Shown one piece after another: positions 9,107-19,120 of a stretch of DNA of 64,000 nucleotides. The notes below the pieces were generated by a model. The model did not search any database, was not told the DNA's origin, and saw only the letters and a program-made list of their open reading frames with translations. Position 1 is the stretch's first letter, and each line of letters opens with the position of its first letter. Origin of the DNA: Rhizobium esperanzae. Lineage in GTDB: Bacteria > Pseudomonadota > Alphaproteobacteria > Rhizobiales > Rhizobiaceae. Location of the stretch: positions 310,001 through 374,000 of the forward strand of contig NZ_MXPU01000004.1 of assembly GCF_002204185.1 (NCBI RefSeq). The letters run 5' to 3'. The position numbers and the translations under genes were made by a program.

Positions 9107-9123
9107 TTTATAAGATTTTTATA
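9107..9123 (+). promoter_or_regulatory. Candidate KdpE-binding site upstream of the kdp operon
   Basis: TTTATA-agatt-TTTATA, two identical hexamers five bases apart in a GC-rich genome, resembles the T-rich KdpE site (TTTATA-N5-TTTACA type) described in Escherichia coli. It lies about 165 bases before the first small ORF of the kdp operon. The site is seen directly; its function is inferred from similarity and position. Confidence 0.45.
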
Positions 9124-9287
9124 TTGATGCCGTTTCGGCCGTCTCGAACCTTTATGCGCTCCGGCTCCATATTGGTGCCCGAGAGATCCAAGGATCATCT
9201 CCACGCCAGAAAGCATGAAAGGCAGTCGCCAACGGCGGCGGCCCTTTGTCTTGTCTGACTCCAACAAGACCAACAGGAGTCACGATC

Positions 9288-9371
9288 ATGATGGATACCA
9301 TTCTGCTCGGCACCGCGATCCTATTCTTCGCGCTGTGCTTTGCCTATGTCGGAGCCTGCGACAGGCTCTAA
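9288..9371 (+). CDS. 27-residue membrane peptide preceding kdpF
   Basis: The product reads MMDTILLGTAILFFALCFAY followed by VGACDRL: one membrane helix and a short acidic/basic tail. It is too short for most gene finders. It lies 12 bases before kdpF, and CAGGAGT stands before the start codons. Peptides ending in a C-[DE]-R-L pattern are, as I recall, often found upstream of kdpF in alphaproteobacteria and actinobacteria, commonly unannotated. It may be an extra KdpFABC-associated peptide; that role is inferred. Confidence 0.65.
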   Translation: MMDTILLGTAILFFALCFAYVGACDRL

Positions 9372-9383
9372 GGAGAAACGACG

Positions 9384-9473
9384 ATGACCCTCGACTATGT
9401 CCTGAGCGGCGCAGTAACCGTGTTTCTCACCGTTTACCTCACCTATGCTCTCTTGCGCCCAGAACGCTTCTGA
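9384..9473 (+). CDS. kdpF: Potassium-transporting ATPase subunit KdpF
   Basis: The 29-residue single-helix peptide, starting MTLDYVLSGAVTVFLTVYL and ending in ALLRPERF, matches KdpF in length, helix and the LLRPE[RK]F ending. KdpF stabilises the KdpABC complex in the inner membrane. AGGAGAAACGACG precedes the ATG. kdpA follows after 69 bases. Confidence 0.88.
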   Translation: MTLDYVLSGAVTVFLTVYLTYALLRPERF

Positions 9474-9542
9474 AAAAACCGACGCTTCCGAAGCCGCGCC
9501 TGCGCGACCGGGAACCAGCCGGGTATTGAAAGTTTTAGCTCC

Positions 9543-11246
9543 ATGACCTTCAACGGATGGCTTCAGATCCTGCTCTATTGCGGGATCGTCCTTTTGCTCG
9601 TCAAACCGCTCGGCGGCTACATGACGCGCGTTTATAACGGCGAGCGAACATTCCTCTCGCCCGTCCTCGTTCCTATCGAACGCGGACTTTACCGCATGGC
9701 CGGCACCGGCGAAGGCGAGGAGCAGCATTGGACCTCCTATGCCTTCGCGATGCTGATGTTCAACCTTCTCGGTGTCCTCCTCCTCTACGCGCTGATGCGC
9801 CTGCAGGGCTTTCTGCCCTACAATCCGGCCGGCATGGCCGCCGTTCCGCCGGAGCTTGCCTTCAACACCGCCGTCAGTTTTCCCACAAACACCAACTGGC
9901 AGAACTACGGCGGCGAAAGCACCATGTCCTATCTCACGCAGATGGCCGGCCTGACGGTGCAGAATTTCCTTTCCGCCGCAACCGGCATGGCCATCGCAGT
10001 CGCCTTCATCCGTGCCTTCGCACGGGCGTCCGGCAAGGCGATCGGCAATTTCTGGGTCGATATGATCCGCGGCACGCTCTACATCCTGCTGCCGATCTGC
10101 ATCGTGCTGACGCTCGTCTTCGTTTATCTCGGCGTGCCGCAGACGCTCGGCCCCTATGTCGATGCGACGACGCTCGAAGGCGCCAGGCAGACGATTGCGG
10201 TCGGCCCGGTCGCCTCGCAGCTCGCCATCAAGATGCTCGGCACCAATGGCGGCGGTTTCTTCAACACCAATTCCGCCCATCCGTTCGAAAATCCCGATGC
10301 GATCTCCAATCTCCTCCAGATGGTCTCGATCTTTGCGATCGGTGCGGGTCTCACCAACGTCTTCGGCCGCATGGTCGGCAATCAGCGCCAGGGCTGGGCA
10401 ATTCTGGCCGCGATGGGCGCGCTGTTCGTCGTCGGCGTCGGCATCACCTATTGGGCGGAAGCGGCCGGCAATCCGCTGATGCATGCCTTCGGCCTCACCG
10501 GCGGCAATATGGAGGGGAAAGAAGTCCGCTTCGGCGTCGCCCTGTCCTCGCTCTTCGCCGTCATCACCACCGCCGCCTCCTGCGGCGCCGTCAACGCCAT
10601 GCATGGCAGCTTCACCGCGCTTGGCGGCCTTATTCCGCTGATCAACATGCAGCTCGGCGAAATCATTGTCGGCGGTGTGGGTGCCGGCTTCTACGGCATC
10701 CTGCTGTTCATCATCGTCGCCGTCTTCGTCGCCGGCCTGATGGTCGGCCGCACGCCGGAATATCTCGGCAAGAAGATTGAGGCGAAGGAAATGAAGATGG
10801 CCGTTCTCGCCATCCTCTGCCTGCCGCTCGCCATGCTCGCCTTCACCGCGATCGCCACCGTGCTGCCATCCGCCGTCGCCTCGATCGGCACCGCCGGTCC
10901 GCACGGCTTCTCCGAGATCCTCTATGCCTATACCTCGGCTGCGGCCAATAACGGCTCGGCCTTCGGCGGCCTGACCGGGAATACGCCCTGGTACAACGTC
11001 ACGCTCGGCATCGGCATGCTCGCCGGCCGCTTCCTGGTCATCATCCCGGCGCTGGCTATCGCCGGCTCGCTGATCGCCAAGAAGAGGGTTCCGGCCTCGG
11101 CTGGCACCTTCCCGACCGACGGCCCGCTCTTCGTCGGCCTGCTCGTCGGCACGATCCTGATCGTCGGCGGCCTGACCTTCTTCCCGGCGCTGGCGCTCGG
11201 CCCCGTCGTCGAACAGCTCGTCGGCCTCGCCGGCCAGACTTTCTGA
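9543..11246 (+). CDS. kdpA: Potassium-transporting ATPase subunit KdpA
   Basis: KdpA is the 567-residue channel-like subunit that binds and moves K+ in the high-affinity Kdp pump. It has about ten membrane helices and the four selectivity-filter-like P-loops of the family; for example [38 protein letters not shown] and [16 protein letters not shown] are visible. The length equals that of typical KdpA. It is followed by kdpB and kdpC in conserved order. A long open frame on the opposite strand is a codon-bias shadow. Confidence 0.97.
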   Translation: MTFNGWLQILLYCGIVLLLVKPLGGYMTRVYNGERTFLSPVLVPIERGLYRMAGTGEGEEQHWTSYAFAMLMFNLLGVLLLYALMRLQGFLPYNPAGMAAVPPELAFNTAVSFPTNTNWQNYGGESTMSYLTQMAGLTVQNFLSAATGMAIAVAFIRAFARASGKAIGNFWVDMIRGTLYILLPICIVLTLVFVYLGVPQTLGPYVDATTLEGARQTIAVGPVASQLAIKMLGTNGGGFFNTNSAHPFENPDAISNLLQMVSIFAIGAGLTNVFGRMVGNQRQGWAILAAMGALFVVGVGITYWAEAAGNPLMHAFGLTGGNMEGKEVRFGVALSSLFAVITTAASCGAVNAMHGSFTALGGLIPLINMQLGEIIVGGVGAGFYGILLFIIVAVFVAGLMVGRTPEYLGKKIEAKEMKMAVLAILCLPLAMLAFTAIATVLPSAVASIGTAGPHGFSEILYAYTSAAANNGSAFGGLTGNTPWYNVTLGIGMLAGRFLVIIPALAIAGSLIAKKRVPASAGTFPTDGPLFVGLLVGTILIVGGLTFFPALALGPVVEQLVGLAGQTF

Positions 11247-11311
11247 GGCGATGCCGTGATCATGCGTCATAGGTTTCGTTCGCCATCCTCGTTTCAAAGC
11301 TGGAGTCTCTT

Positions 11312-13372
11312 ATGAGCCAGGCAAAATCCGCGAGCATCATCGATTCTCGCATTCTCGTTCCGGCCATCGGCGCCGCCTTGAAAAAGCTCGACCCGCGCGC
11401 GCTGGCCAGAAATCCCGTCATGTTCGTCGTGGCCACGGTCTCGGTGCTGACCACCGTGCTCTTCCTGCGCGACCTCGTGGTCGGCAACGGCAATCTCGGC
11501 TTCTCGTTCCAGATCAATCTCTGGCTCTGGTTCACCGTGCTCTTTGCCAATTTCGCCGAGGCCGTCGCCGAAGGCCGCGGCAAGGCGCAGGCGGATTCGC
11601 TGCGCAAGGCGCGCACCGAAACCCAGGCCAAGCTGCTGACCGCCAACAATAGCAGCGACTACCGCGTGGTGCCGGGCACCAGCCTCAAAGTCGGCGATAT
11701 CGTGCTGGTCGAAGCCGGCGACATCATCCCCTCGGACGGCGAAGTCATCGAAGGTGTCGCCTCCGTCAACGAAGCGGCGATCACAGGCGAATCCGCTCCT
11801 GTCATCCGCGAATCCGGCGGCGACCGCTCGGCGGTGACAGGCGGCACCCAGGTGCTCTCCGACTGGATCCGCGTGCGCATCACCGCGGCGGCCGGCTCCA
11901 CCTTCCTCGACCGGATGATCTCGCTGGTCGAAGGCGCTGAGCGCCAGAAGACGCCGAACGAGATTGCGCTCAACATCCTGCTCGCCGGCATGACGCTGAT
12001 CTTCGTGCTCGCCACTGCGACGATCCCGAGCTTTGCCATCTATGCCGGCGGCTCGATCCCGATCATCGTGCTCGTCGCCCTCTTCGTCACCCTGATCCCG
12101 ACGACGATCGGCGCGCTCTTGTCGGCGATCGGCATTGCCGGCATGGACCGCCTCGTCCGCTTCAACGTGCTTGCCATGTCCGGCCGCGCCGTCGAAGCGG
12201 CCGGCGACGTCGACACGCTGCTGCTCGACAAGACAGGCACGATCACCCTCGGCAACCGCCAGGCGACGGCCTTCCACCCGGTGCGCGGCGTTTCCGAGCA
12301 GGAGCTCGCCGATGCCGCCCAGCTCGCCTCGCTTGCCGACGAAACGCCGGAAGGCCGTTCGATCGTCGTGCTCGCCAAGGAGAAATATGCGATCCGCGGC
12401 CGCGACATGGCGAGCCTCAAGGCCAGCTTCGTGCCTTTCACCGCCCAGACCCGCATGAGCGGCGTCGATCTCGAAGGTGCCTCGATCCGCAAAGGTGCGG
12501 TCGATACCGTGCTCGCCTATGTCAACGGCGACGCCCCCCCGAAAAACGGCAACGAGGTTATGCGCGAGTTGCAGTCGATATCAGATGAGGTCGCCAAATC
12601 GGGCGGAACGCCGCTCGCCGTCGCCCGCGATAGCAGGTTGCTCGGCATCGTCCAGCTGAAGGACATCGTCAAGGGCGGTATCCGCGAACGCTTCACGGAA
12701 CTGCGCCGCATGGGCATCCGCACGGTGATGATCACGGGCGACAACCCGCTGACGGCGGCGGCCATCGCCGCAGAAGCCGGTGTCGACGACTTCCTCGCCC
12801 AGGCGACGCCGGAGATGAAGCTGGCGCTGATGCGCGAGGAACAGGCCAAGGGCAAGCTCGTCGCCATGTGCGGCGACGGCACCAATGACGCGCCCGCACT
12901 CGCCCAGGCCGATGTCGGCGTCGCCATGAACACCGGCACGGTCGCCGCCCGTGAGGCCGGCAACATGGTCGATCTCGACAGCGATCCAACGAAGCTCATC
13001 GAGATCGTCGAGATCGGCAAGCAGCTCCTGATGACACGCGGCGCGCTGACGACCTTCTCGATCGCCAACGACATCGCCAAGTACTTTGCCATCATCCCGG
13101 CGATGTTCCTGACCTTCTACCCGCAGCTCGGCATCCTCAACATCATGGGGCTGTCGACGCCGCAGAGTGCCATCCTCTCGGCAATCATCTTCAACGCGCT
13201 CATTATCATCGCGCTGATCCCGCTGTCGCTGAAGGGTGTCCGTTACCGGCCGATCGGCGCCGGTGCGCTTCTGTCGCGCAACCTGCTGATCTACGGCCTC
13301 GGCGGCATCGTCGTTCCCTTCATCGGCATCAAGGCGATCGACATGGCCGTCGCGGCCCTCGGTCTCGCCTGA
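11312..13372 (+). CDS. kdpB: Potassium-transporting ATPase ATP-binding subunit KdpB
   Basis: The 686-residue P-type ATPase energises KdpA. It contains the phosphorylation motif [11 protein letters not shown] (Asp306), the actuator loop [17 protein letters not shown], the hinge motif [14 protein letters not shown] and [20 protein letters not shown]. Length and motif order are those of KdpB (type IA). It starts 65 bases after kdpA. Confidence 0.97.
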   Translation: MSQAKSASIIDSRILVPAIGAALKKLDPRALARNPVMFVVATVSVLTTVLFLRDLVVGNGNLGFSFQINLWLWFTVLFANFAEAVAEGRGKAQADSLRKARTETQAKLLTANNSSDYRVVPGTSLKVGDIVLVEAGDIIPSDGEVIEGVASVNEAAITGESAPVIRESGGDRSAVTGGTQVLSDWIRVRITAAAGSTFLDRMISLVEGAERQKTPNEIALNILLAGMTLIFVLATATIPSFAIYAGGSIPIIVLVALFVTLIPTTIGALLSAIGIAGMDRLVRFNVLAMSGRAVEAAGDVDTLLLDKTGTITLGNRQATAFHPVRGVSEQELADAAQLASLADETPEGRSIVVLAKEKYAIRGRDMASLKASFVPFTAQTRMSGVDLEGASIRKGAVDTVLAYVNGDAPPKNGNEVMRELQSISDEVAKSGGTPLAVARDSRLLGIVQLKDIVKGGIRERFTELRRMGIRTVMITGDNPLTAAAIAAEAGVDDFLAQATPEMKLALMREEQAKGKLVAMCGDGTNDAPALAQADVGVAMNTGTVAAREAGNMVDLDSDPTKLIEIVEIGKQLLMTRGALTTFSIANDIAKYFAIIPAMFLTFYPQLGILNIMGLSTPQSAILSAIIFNALIIIALIPLSLKGVRYRPIGAGALLSRNLLIYGLGGIVVPFIGIKAIDMAVAALGLA

Positions 13373-13393
13373 CATCTCCAGGAGCTACGAACA

Positions 13394-13963
13394 ATGTTTA
13401 GAGAATTCCGCCCGGCCGTCGTTATGATCATTGCCACCACGGCCATCACGGGCCTGCTTTATCCGCTCGCGATGACGGGTGCCGCCCAGGCGCTCTTCCC
13501 AACCCAGGCGAATGGCAGCCTGATCGTGAAGAACGGTCAGGTGATCGGCTCGAGGCTGATCGGCCAGGCCTTCACCGGCGACAAGTATTTCCACGGCCGT
13601 CCGTCGGCCGCCGGCGATGGCTACAATGCCGCCGCCTCCGGCGGCTCGAACCTCGGCCCGACCAGCCAGAAACTGATCGACCGCGTGAAGGGCGACTACG
13701 AAACAGCCAAGGCGGCAAACCCGAACGCCGAGGTGCCGGCCGACCTCGTCACCGCGTCCGGTAGCGGCCTCGATCCCGATATTTCGCCCGATGCCGCCTA
13801 CTTCCAGGTCGCCCGCGTCGCCAAGGCGCGTGGCATGGATGAAGCCAAGGTCAAGGCGCTGGTCGCCGGCGCCGTCCACGACCGCGAGCTCGGCATTCTC
13901 GGCGAACCCACCGTCAATGTTCTGGCGTTGAACCAGAGCCTTGATGCTTCTATGACTAAGTGA
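13394..13963 (+). CDS. kdpC: Potassium-transporting ATPase subunit KdpC
   Basis: The 189-residue subunit has one N-terminal membrane helix ([20 protein letters not shown]) and a periplasmic domain with the conserved [21 protein letters not shown] and [18 protein letters not shown] motifs. KdpC assists K+ binding and assembly of KdpA with KdpB. It begins 21 bases after kdpB, with CAGGAGCTA before the ATG. Confidence 0.96.
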   Translation: MFREFRPAVVMIIATTAITGLLYPLAMTGAAQALFPTQANGSLIVKNGQVIGSRLIGQAFTGDKYFHGRPSAAGDGYNAAASGGSNLGPTSQKLIDRVKGDYETAKAANPNAEVPADLVTASGSGLDPDISPDAAYFQVARVAKARGMDEAKVKALVAGAVHDRELGILGEPTVNVLALNQSLDASMTK

Positions 13964-13981
13964 AGGTTGGCGCCAACGGCA

Positions 13982-14117
13982 GCCCCTTACCCTAACCCTC
14001 TCCCCGTTCTGACGGGGAGAGGGGACGTGCCAGGTGAGAGCTCGGCGGGGAACGGAGACGTCGCGGCATGTCCCCTTCGCGCCGTTTACGGTGGCGGCAG
14101 CAGGATGAGGGGTTGGT
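13982..14117. repeat. RIME-like intergenic palindromic repeat between kdpC and kdpD
   Basis: The unit begins ccccttaccctaaccctc and ends caggatgaggggt. It contains an exact 12-bp hairpin (13996-14007 with 14012-14023, loop tctg). This ends-plus-hairpin pattern is typical of rhizobial RIME-type elements found between genes. It splits the kdpABC part from the regulatory genes and may affect mRNA processing. Confidence 0.6.
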
Positions 14118-14160
14118 CTGGCCGATCTCAAGTACAGCCATTCGCAGAAAGACCACACGC

Positions 14161-16872
14161 ATGCCAGACGACAACCGCGACCAGGCCGGCAGGCCCTCGC
14201 CCGATGCGCTGCTCGAAAAAGCCCGGGCGGAGATGCGCGGCCGTCTGAAGATCTTTCTGGGCGCCGCCCCAGGTGTCGGCAAGACTTACGAAATGCTGGT
14301 CTCCGGCCGTGCCAAGATCGCCGACGGCCTCGACGTCGTCATCGGCGTTGTCGAGACTCACGGCCGCAAGGAGACCGAGGCGCTGCTCGCCGGTTTCGAG
14401 ATCGTTCCTCGCGTCAAGATCGACTATAAGGGCCGTCCGCTCGAGGAAATGGACCTCGACGGCATCCTCGCCCGCAGGCCGGATCTCGTGCTGGTCGATG
14501 AACTCGCCCATACCAATGCCGAGGGCAGCCGGCACCCGAAGCGCTACCTCGACGTCAAGGAATTGCTCGATCGCGGCATCGACGTCTATACGACGCTCAA
14601 CATCCAGCATGTCGAGAGCCTGAACGACGTCGTCTCGCAGATCACCCGCATCCGCGTGCGCGAGACGGTGCCGGATTCGATCATCGACCTTGCCGACGAC
14701 GTCGAGATCATCGATCTGACGCCGGACGATCTGATCAAGCGCCTGCATGACGGCAAGGTCTATGTGCCCCGCACCGCCGAGCGGGCGCTGACCAACTATT
14801 TCACCCCGGGCAACCTGACGGCGCTGAGAGAACTTGCGCTGCGCAAAACCGCGCAGCGCGTCGACGATCAGCTGCTCACCCATATGCAGGCGCATGCGAT
14901 CTCCGGCCCCTGGGCGGCGGGCGAACGTGTCCTCGTCTCGATCGACCATCATCCGCGCTCCGCCTCGCTGGTGCGATATGCAGCCCGTATGGCCTCGCGC
15001 CTGCGCGCGCCCTGGGCCGCCGTCTATGTCGAGACCAACCGTTCGGTCAATCTGACCGAAGCCGAGCGCGACACTGTTGCCGCAACGCTGCGTCTTGCCG
15101 AACAGCTCGGCGGCGAGGCGATCACCATACCTGGCCGCGAGGTCGCCGAAGAGCTCGTCCGTCACGCCACCGCCAACAATGTCACCCACATCGTCATCGG
15201 CGCCCCCAAAGCGGCCACGTGGCGTGACTGGTGGAGCCGTTCGATCACTGACGAACTGATCCGCAAGACCGGCGAGATCAGCGTCCATGTCATTTCAGGC
15301 AATGAGAAGGACGGCACCACCGCGCGCGGCGTCCGGGCGGCAGCCACGGTCCCCCAATTCGATTTCAGAGCCTATCTGCTGGCAACCGTCTATGTCGCCA
15401 TCGCGCTTGGCGTCAGCATCGTGCTCGATCAGGTGCTCGACGTGCGCAACCTCGCCCTCGTCTTCCTGATGGCGGTGCTGACCTCCGCCGTCCTGCATGG
15501 ATTACGGCCGGCGCTCTACAGCTGTATTCTCGGCGCGCTGTCCTTCAACTTCTTCTTCCTGCCGCCGCGCTACACGCTGACGATCAGCGATCCGGAAAGC
15601 GTGCTTGCCTTCTTCTTCTTCCTGGGCGTCGCCATCATCGCCAGCAATCTGACCGCGACGGTGCAGCGCCAGGCGGCGGCCGCCAGGCAGCGGGCCCGCA
15701 CGACGGAAGATCTCTATCTTTTCTCCAAGAAGCTCGCCGGCACCGGCACGCTCGACGACGTGCTCTGGGCGACCGCCTTCCAGCTCGCCTCGATGCTGAA
15801 GGTCCGTGTCGTGCTGCTCTTGCCGGAAGAGGGTACCATCGCCGTCAAGGCCGGTTATCCGCCCGACGACACACTCGACGATGCCGATATCGCCGCCGCC
15901 CGCTGGGCCTGGGAGCACAATCACGCCGCCGGCCGCGGCGCCGATACCCTGCCCGGCGCCAAGCGGCTCTATGTGCCGCTCAGAACCGGACGCACCGCCG
16001 TCGGCGTCATCGGCCTCGACGGCGACCGCCGCGACGGGCCGCTGCTGACGCCGGAGCAGCAGCGCCTGCTCGACGCGCTGGCCGATCAGGCGGCCCTTGC
16101 GATCGAACGCGTCCAGCTCGTCGCCGATGTCGACCGGGCAAGGCTCGCGGCCGAAGCCGACCGGTTGCGGTCGGCCCTGCTCACCTCGATTTCGCATGAC
16201 CTGAAAACACCGCTGGCGGCCATCCTCGGCGCCGCCGGCACGCTGCGGGACTATTTCGCCTCCATGCCGGAGGAGGACCGCAGCGACCTGCTCACGACCG
16301 TCGTTGACGAATCCGAGCGCCTCAACCGCTTCATCGCCAACCTCCTCGACATGACCAAGATCGAATCCGGTGCGATGGAGGAGCCGAATTTTGCGTTGCA
16401 TTATGCCGGCGATATCGTCGGCAGCGCGCTGCGTCGCGCCGCAAAGATCCTCGAGCGCCACAAGACCGAGACGAGCATTCCCGCCGACCTGCCGATGGTG
16501 CGCGTCGATCCTGTCCTGTTCGAGCAGGTTATCTTCAACCTTCTCGACAATGCCGCGAAATATGCGCCCGAGGGATCGGTGGTCCATATCGAGGGCTGGG
16601 CCGATGCCGATAACGTCGTCCTGCAGGTCTCGGACGAAGGTCCGGGCATTCCACCCGCCGATCTCACCCGCGTCTTCGACACCTTCTATCGTGTCCGCAA
16701 GGGCGATCAGGTGCGCGCCGGCACCGGCCTCGGCCTTTCCATCTGCCGCGGTTTCATCGAGGCGATGGGCGGCACGATCACCGCCACCAACCGAAAGGGC
16801 CGCCGGGGCGCCGTCTTCGCCATTCACCTGCCGAAGCCCAACGACATACCGAAACTGGATGAACTCAGATGA
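14161..16872 (+). CDS. kdpD: Potassium-responsive sensor histidine kinase KdpD
   Basis: The 903-residue protein is in full KdpD format. The N-terminal KdpD domain has a Walker A (FLGAAPGVGKT, Lys41) and LVDELAHTN; then come a universal stress protein-like region (about 250-370), four closely spaced membrane helices, a GAF-like segment and a kinase core with SISHDLKTPLAAILG (His679) and ATPase boxes (NLLDNAAKYAPEG, DEGPGIP, GTGLGLSIC). It autophosphorylates and signals to KdpE. The ATG at 14161 is preferred over an upstream in-frame ATG at 14068, which would place repeat sequence in the protein. Confidence 0.95.
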   Translation: MPDDNRDQAGRPSPDALLEKARAEMRGRLKIFLGAAPGVGKTYEMLVSGRAKIADGLDVVIGVVETHGRKETEALLAGFEIVPRVKIDYKGRPLEEMDLDGILARRPDLVLVDELAHTNAEGSRHPKRYLDVKELLDRGIDVYTTLNIQHVESLNDVVSQITRIRVRETVPDSIIDLADDVEIIDLTPDDLIKRLHDGKVYVPRTAERALTNYFTPGNLTALRELALRKTAQRVDDQLLTHMQAHAISGPWAAGERVLVSIDHHPRSASLVRYAARMASRLRAPWAAVYVETNRSVNLTEAERDTVAATLRLAEQLGGEAITIPGREVAEELVRHATANNVTHIVIGAPKAATWRDWWSRSITDELIRKTGEISVHVISGNEKDGTTARGVRAAATVPQFDFRAYLLATVYVAIALGVSIVLDQVLDVRNLALVFLMAVLTSAVLHGLRPALYSCILGALSFNFFFLPPRYTLTISDPESVLAFFFFLGVAIIASNLTATVQRQAAAARQRARTTEDLYLFSKKLAGTGTLDDVLWATAFQLASMLKVRVVLLLPEEGTIAVKAGYPPDDTLDDADIAAARWAWEHNHAAGRGADTLPGAKRLYVPLRTGRTAVGVIGLDGDRRDGPLLTPEQQRLLDALADQAALAIERVQLVADVDRARLAAEADRLRSALLTSISHDLKTPLAAILGAAGTLRDYFASMPEEDRSDLLTTVVDESERLNRFIANLLDMTKIESGAMEEPNFALHYAGDIVGSALRRAAKILERHKTETSIPADLPMVRVDPVLFEQVIFNLLDNAAKYAPEGSVVHIEGWADADNVVLQVSDEGPGIPPADLTRVFDTFYRVRKGDQVRAGTGLGLSICRGFIEAMGGTITATNRKGRRGAVFAIHLPKPNDIPKLDELR

Positions 16873-17561
16873 CCGGTTCAGCCGTCAAGATCCTCGTCGT
16901 CGACGACGAGCCCCCGATCCGCAAGCTGCTTCGCGTCGGCCTGACCGCGCAGGGCTACGAGGTGCAGGAGGCGCCGAATGCCGTCAGCGCCCGCCGGTTG
17001 GTCGCCGACGACAAGCCCGATCTCATCGTGCTCGATCTCGGCCTGCCCGACACGCCGGGCCATGACTTGCTTCAGGAGTGGCGCGACGAAGGCCTGTCCA
17101 TACCCGTCGTCATCCTCTCCAGCCGCACCGACGAGGCCGGCATCGTCAAGGCGCTGGAAAGCGGCGCCGACGATTACGTCACCAAGCCCTTCGGCATCAA
17201 CGAACTTGGCGCCCGCATCCGCGTGGCGCTGCGCCATCGCCTGCAGCAGCAGGGCGAAAAGGCGATCTTCCAGACCGGCGGGCTGTCGGTCGACCTCGTC
17301 AAGCGCATCGTCAAGGTCGACAGCGAGGAAATAAAATTGTCGCCGAAGGAATATGACATCCTGCGCGTGCTCGCCCAGCATGCCGGCAAGGTGCTGACAC
17401 ATCAGTTCCTTTTGAAGCAGGTATGGGGGCCGGCGGCCGATGTGCAATATCTGCGCGTCTACATCAGGCAGCTCAGACAGAAGATCGAGCAGAGCCCCGA
17501 CCAGCCGCACTATATCACCACCGAGACCGGAGTCGGCTATCGTCTCAGGGAGCCGGACTGA
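16869..17561 (+). CDS. kdpE: KdpE response regulator (OmpR family)
   Basis: The 230-residue response regulator has a receiver domain with phosphorylatable Asp56 (LIVLDLGLPD), a conserved Lys in DYVTKPF, and a C-terminal winged helix (LSPKEYDILRVLAQHAGKVL). It activates kdp transcription when phosphorylated by KdpD. The start overlaps the kdpD stop (ATGA), showing tight coupling. Confidence 0.96.
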   Translation: MTGSAVKILVVDDEPPIRKLLRVGLTAQGYEVQEAPNAVSARRLVADDKPDLIVLDLGLPDTPGHDLLQEWRDEGLSIPVVILSSRTDEAGIVKALESGADDYVTKPFGINELGARIRVALRHRLQQQGEKAIFQTGGLSVDLVKRIVKVDSEEIKLSPKEYDILRVLAQHAGKVLTHQFLLKQVWGPAADVQYLRVYIRQLRQKIEQSPDQPHYITTETGVGYRLREPD

Positions 17562-17602
17562 CCTGCTCTCTCACCCGCCGCCTGAACTGTATCGAGAATG
17601 AC

Positions 17603-18058
17603 ATGTATCTTCCCAACATCATACGGCCGGAACACACCTTCATCGGCGTGTCGGCACCGACAAAATGGCGCGCGCTGCATATCATAGCGGACAAGGCAGC
17701 CAAGGCCTTTTCCGTCGACAGCCAGACCATTCTGAAGGCGCTCGAAGCGCGTGAGAAGCTCGGTTCCACCGGGATCGGCAATGGCATTGCCATTCCGCAT
17801 GCCGCGATCGACGGCATGACCAGTCCGCGCGGCCTTCTCATCCGCTTCGCGCAGCCGCTGGATTTCGAAGCGATCGACGATGTCCCGACCGACATCGCCT
17901 TTGTGCTCATCTTCGGGGAGAACAATCGCGGCGAATATCTGAACGTGCTGTCGGCCATCGCCCGGCGGCTGCAATCGGATGGCGTGCTTGCCGCTATGCG
18001 CAAGGCAAGGACAGCGGACGAATTCTATTCCGATTTCATCGCTGATTCCCGGGCATAA
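17603..18058 (+). CDS. ptsN: PTS IIA-like nitrogen regulatory protein, PtsN paralogue
   Basis: The 151-residue EIIA-Ntr domain protein has the phosphorylatable His66 in GIGNGIAIPHAAIDG. It carries no EIIB or EIIC module, so it is regulatory and not a sugar transporter part. In E. coli PtsN binds KdpD, and rhizobia often carry a second ptsN next to kdp. Its place 41 bases after kdpE in the same direction supports a role in tuning potassium uptake through PtsP/NPr phosphorylation. Which copy is the housekeeping PtsN cannot be judged from this window. Confidence 0.85.
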   Translation: MYLPNIIRPEHTFIGVSAPTKWRALHIIADKAAKAFSVDSQTILKALEAREKLGSTGIGNGIAIPHAAIDGMTSPRGLLIRFAQPLDFEAIDDVPTDIAFVLIFGENNRGEYLNVLSAIARRLQSDGVLAAMRKARTADEFYSDFIADSRA

Positions 18059-18059
18059 A

Positions 18060-18079
18060 GCGCGGCCCGAAGGCCGCGC
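18060..18079. terminator. Hairpin between convergent ptsN and porin genes
   Basis: GCGCGGCC-cgaa-GGCCGCGC forms an exact 8-bp GC stem with a tetraloop between the two converging stops. On the reverse strand the stem is followed by TTTAT, so it best serves as terminator of the porin gene. It may also stop kdp transcription. Confidence 0.75.
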
Positions 18080-18103
18080 CCGCTTGTCTGCAATCAGACC
18101 AAC

Positions 18104-19120
18104 TTAGAAGTCGCGCTGGAAGCGCAGGAAGCCGAAGACTTCGTCGTCGCCTTCGTCCTCATCGTGGTACTGCACGCTGAGCTTCGTTCTGAGGTCGTCG
18201 ACGATCCGGTAGTCGATCGTCACACCGGTCGTGTAGGCGCTGCCGCCGGTGAAGCCATTGCCGTCAGCCTCTAGGGCGATGTTTTCGAAGTACTGGAACC
18301 CCGGGGTGACCGTCCACTTGTCGTTGATCTTCAAGGCGTATTCTGCTGCGATCGTCCATTCGGACTCTTCGTAGTAGTAGTTGGCGCCGCTTGCCCAGAT
18401 GCCGGCGATGCCGAGCGTGCCCGGACCGATGTCGGCATAGACGATGCCGCGGACGGCGACTTCGCTGGTGTCGGTGTCATAACCGGCAAGCAGGTAAGCG
18501 CTGATGGCGCCGGCCTTGTAGGAAACCTGGCCTGCGACACCGAAGTTGTTCGGGCCTTCGCCCGGCTTGGTGGCGTAGTCTTCTTCCAGCTCATCGACCG
18601 AGAGGCCGGCGGCGAAAGCGCCATTCTCGTACTGATAACGGATCGAGTTGTGGGTCGTCTCGTTGCTGGCGAGCGTATCGGTCTCGCCGCTCATGTCGTC
18701 GTCCCACCAGCTATAGAGCTTACCGACGCGGAAACCGGCGATGTCGATATAGCCTTCATCCAGCAGCGCTTCCTGATCGGAGGCGTTGTCGGCATTGTAA
18801 CGCAGCGTCATGACGCCGGTCAGCGTGCCGTACTCGGTGTCGTTCTTGGCCTGGAAGGTCACCTGACCGCGAGTCCAGAAGTTTACGTCGGAATCGCCGG
18901 CAATGTTGTCACCGAAGCGCACTTCGGTACGGATGTAGCCGCCGATCGAAAGGCATGTTTCCGTTCCCGGAATATAAAAATAGCCGGTACCGTAGGCGTC
19001 GCAAACGCGAACATATTCCACGGGCTCGGGTTCCGCCGCCACGATGGCGTCGGCTGCGCGTGCTCCGGATGCCGCGACAAGGGCGGCAACGGAGGCAAAA
19101 AGGATAGTTCTGATATTCAT
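18104..19120 (-). CDS. ropA: Outer membrane porin, RopA type
   Basis: The 338-residue alphaproteobacterial porin (porin_2 family) has a 22-residue signal peptide ending SGARA. The conserved mature start includes EPVEYVRVCDAYGTGYFYIP, with the paired cysteines of the family (VCDAYG and ETCLSIGGY). Alternating beta-strand patterns run to a C-terminal aromatic residue (FLRFQRDF), the outer membrane assembly signal. It forms general diffusion pores. The symbol reflects family resemblance; rhizobia carry several such genes. Confidence 0.88.
   Translation of the reverse strand: MNIRTILFASVAALVAASGARAADAIVAAEPEPVEYVRVCDAYGTGYFYIPGTETCLSIGGYIRTEVRFGDNIAGDSDVNFWTRGQVTFQAKNDTEYGTLTGVMTLRYNADNASDQEALLDEGYIDIAGFRVGKLYSWWDDDMSGETDTLASNETTHNSIRYQYENGAFAAGLSVDELEEDYATKPGEGPNNFGVAGQVSYKAGAISAYLLAGYDTDTSEVAVRGIVYADIGPGTLGIAGIWASGANYYYEESEWTIAAEYALKINDKWTVTPGFQYFENIALEADGNGFTGGSAYTTGVTIDYRIVDDLRTKLSVQYHDEDEGDDEVFGFLRFQRDF

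Noticed and set aside
9321..11297. 658-residue open frame opposite kdpA
   Set aside because: It is rich in Asp, Arg, Glu and His, has no family pattern and is the mirror of kdpA codon use; antisense shadow.
14068..14160. N-terminal extension of KdpD
   Set aside because: It would translate the tail of the RIME-like repeat; the ATG at 14161 gives the normal KdpD start.
14128..15288. Long reverse open frame within kdpD
   Set aside because: Composition is typical of antisense GC-rich frames, and kdpD motifs on the forward strand are complete.
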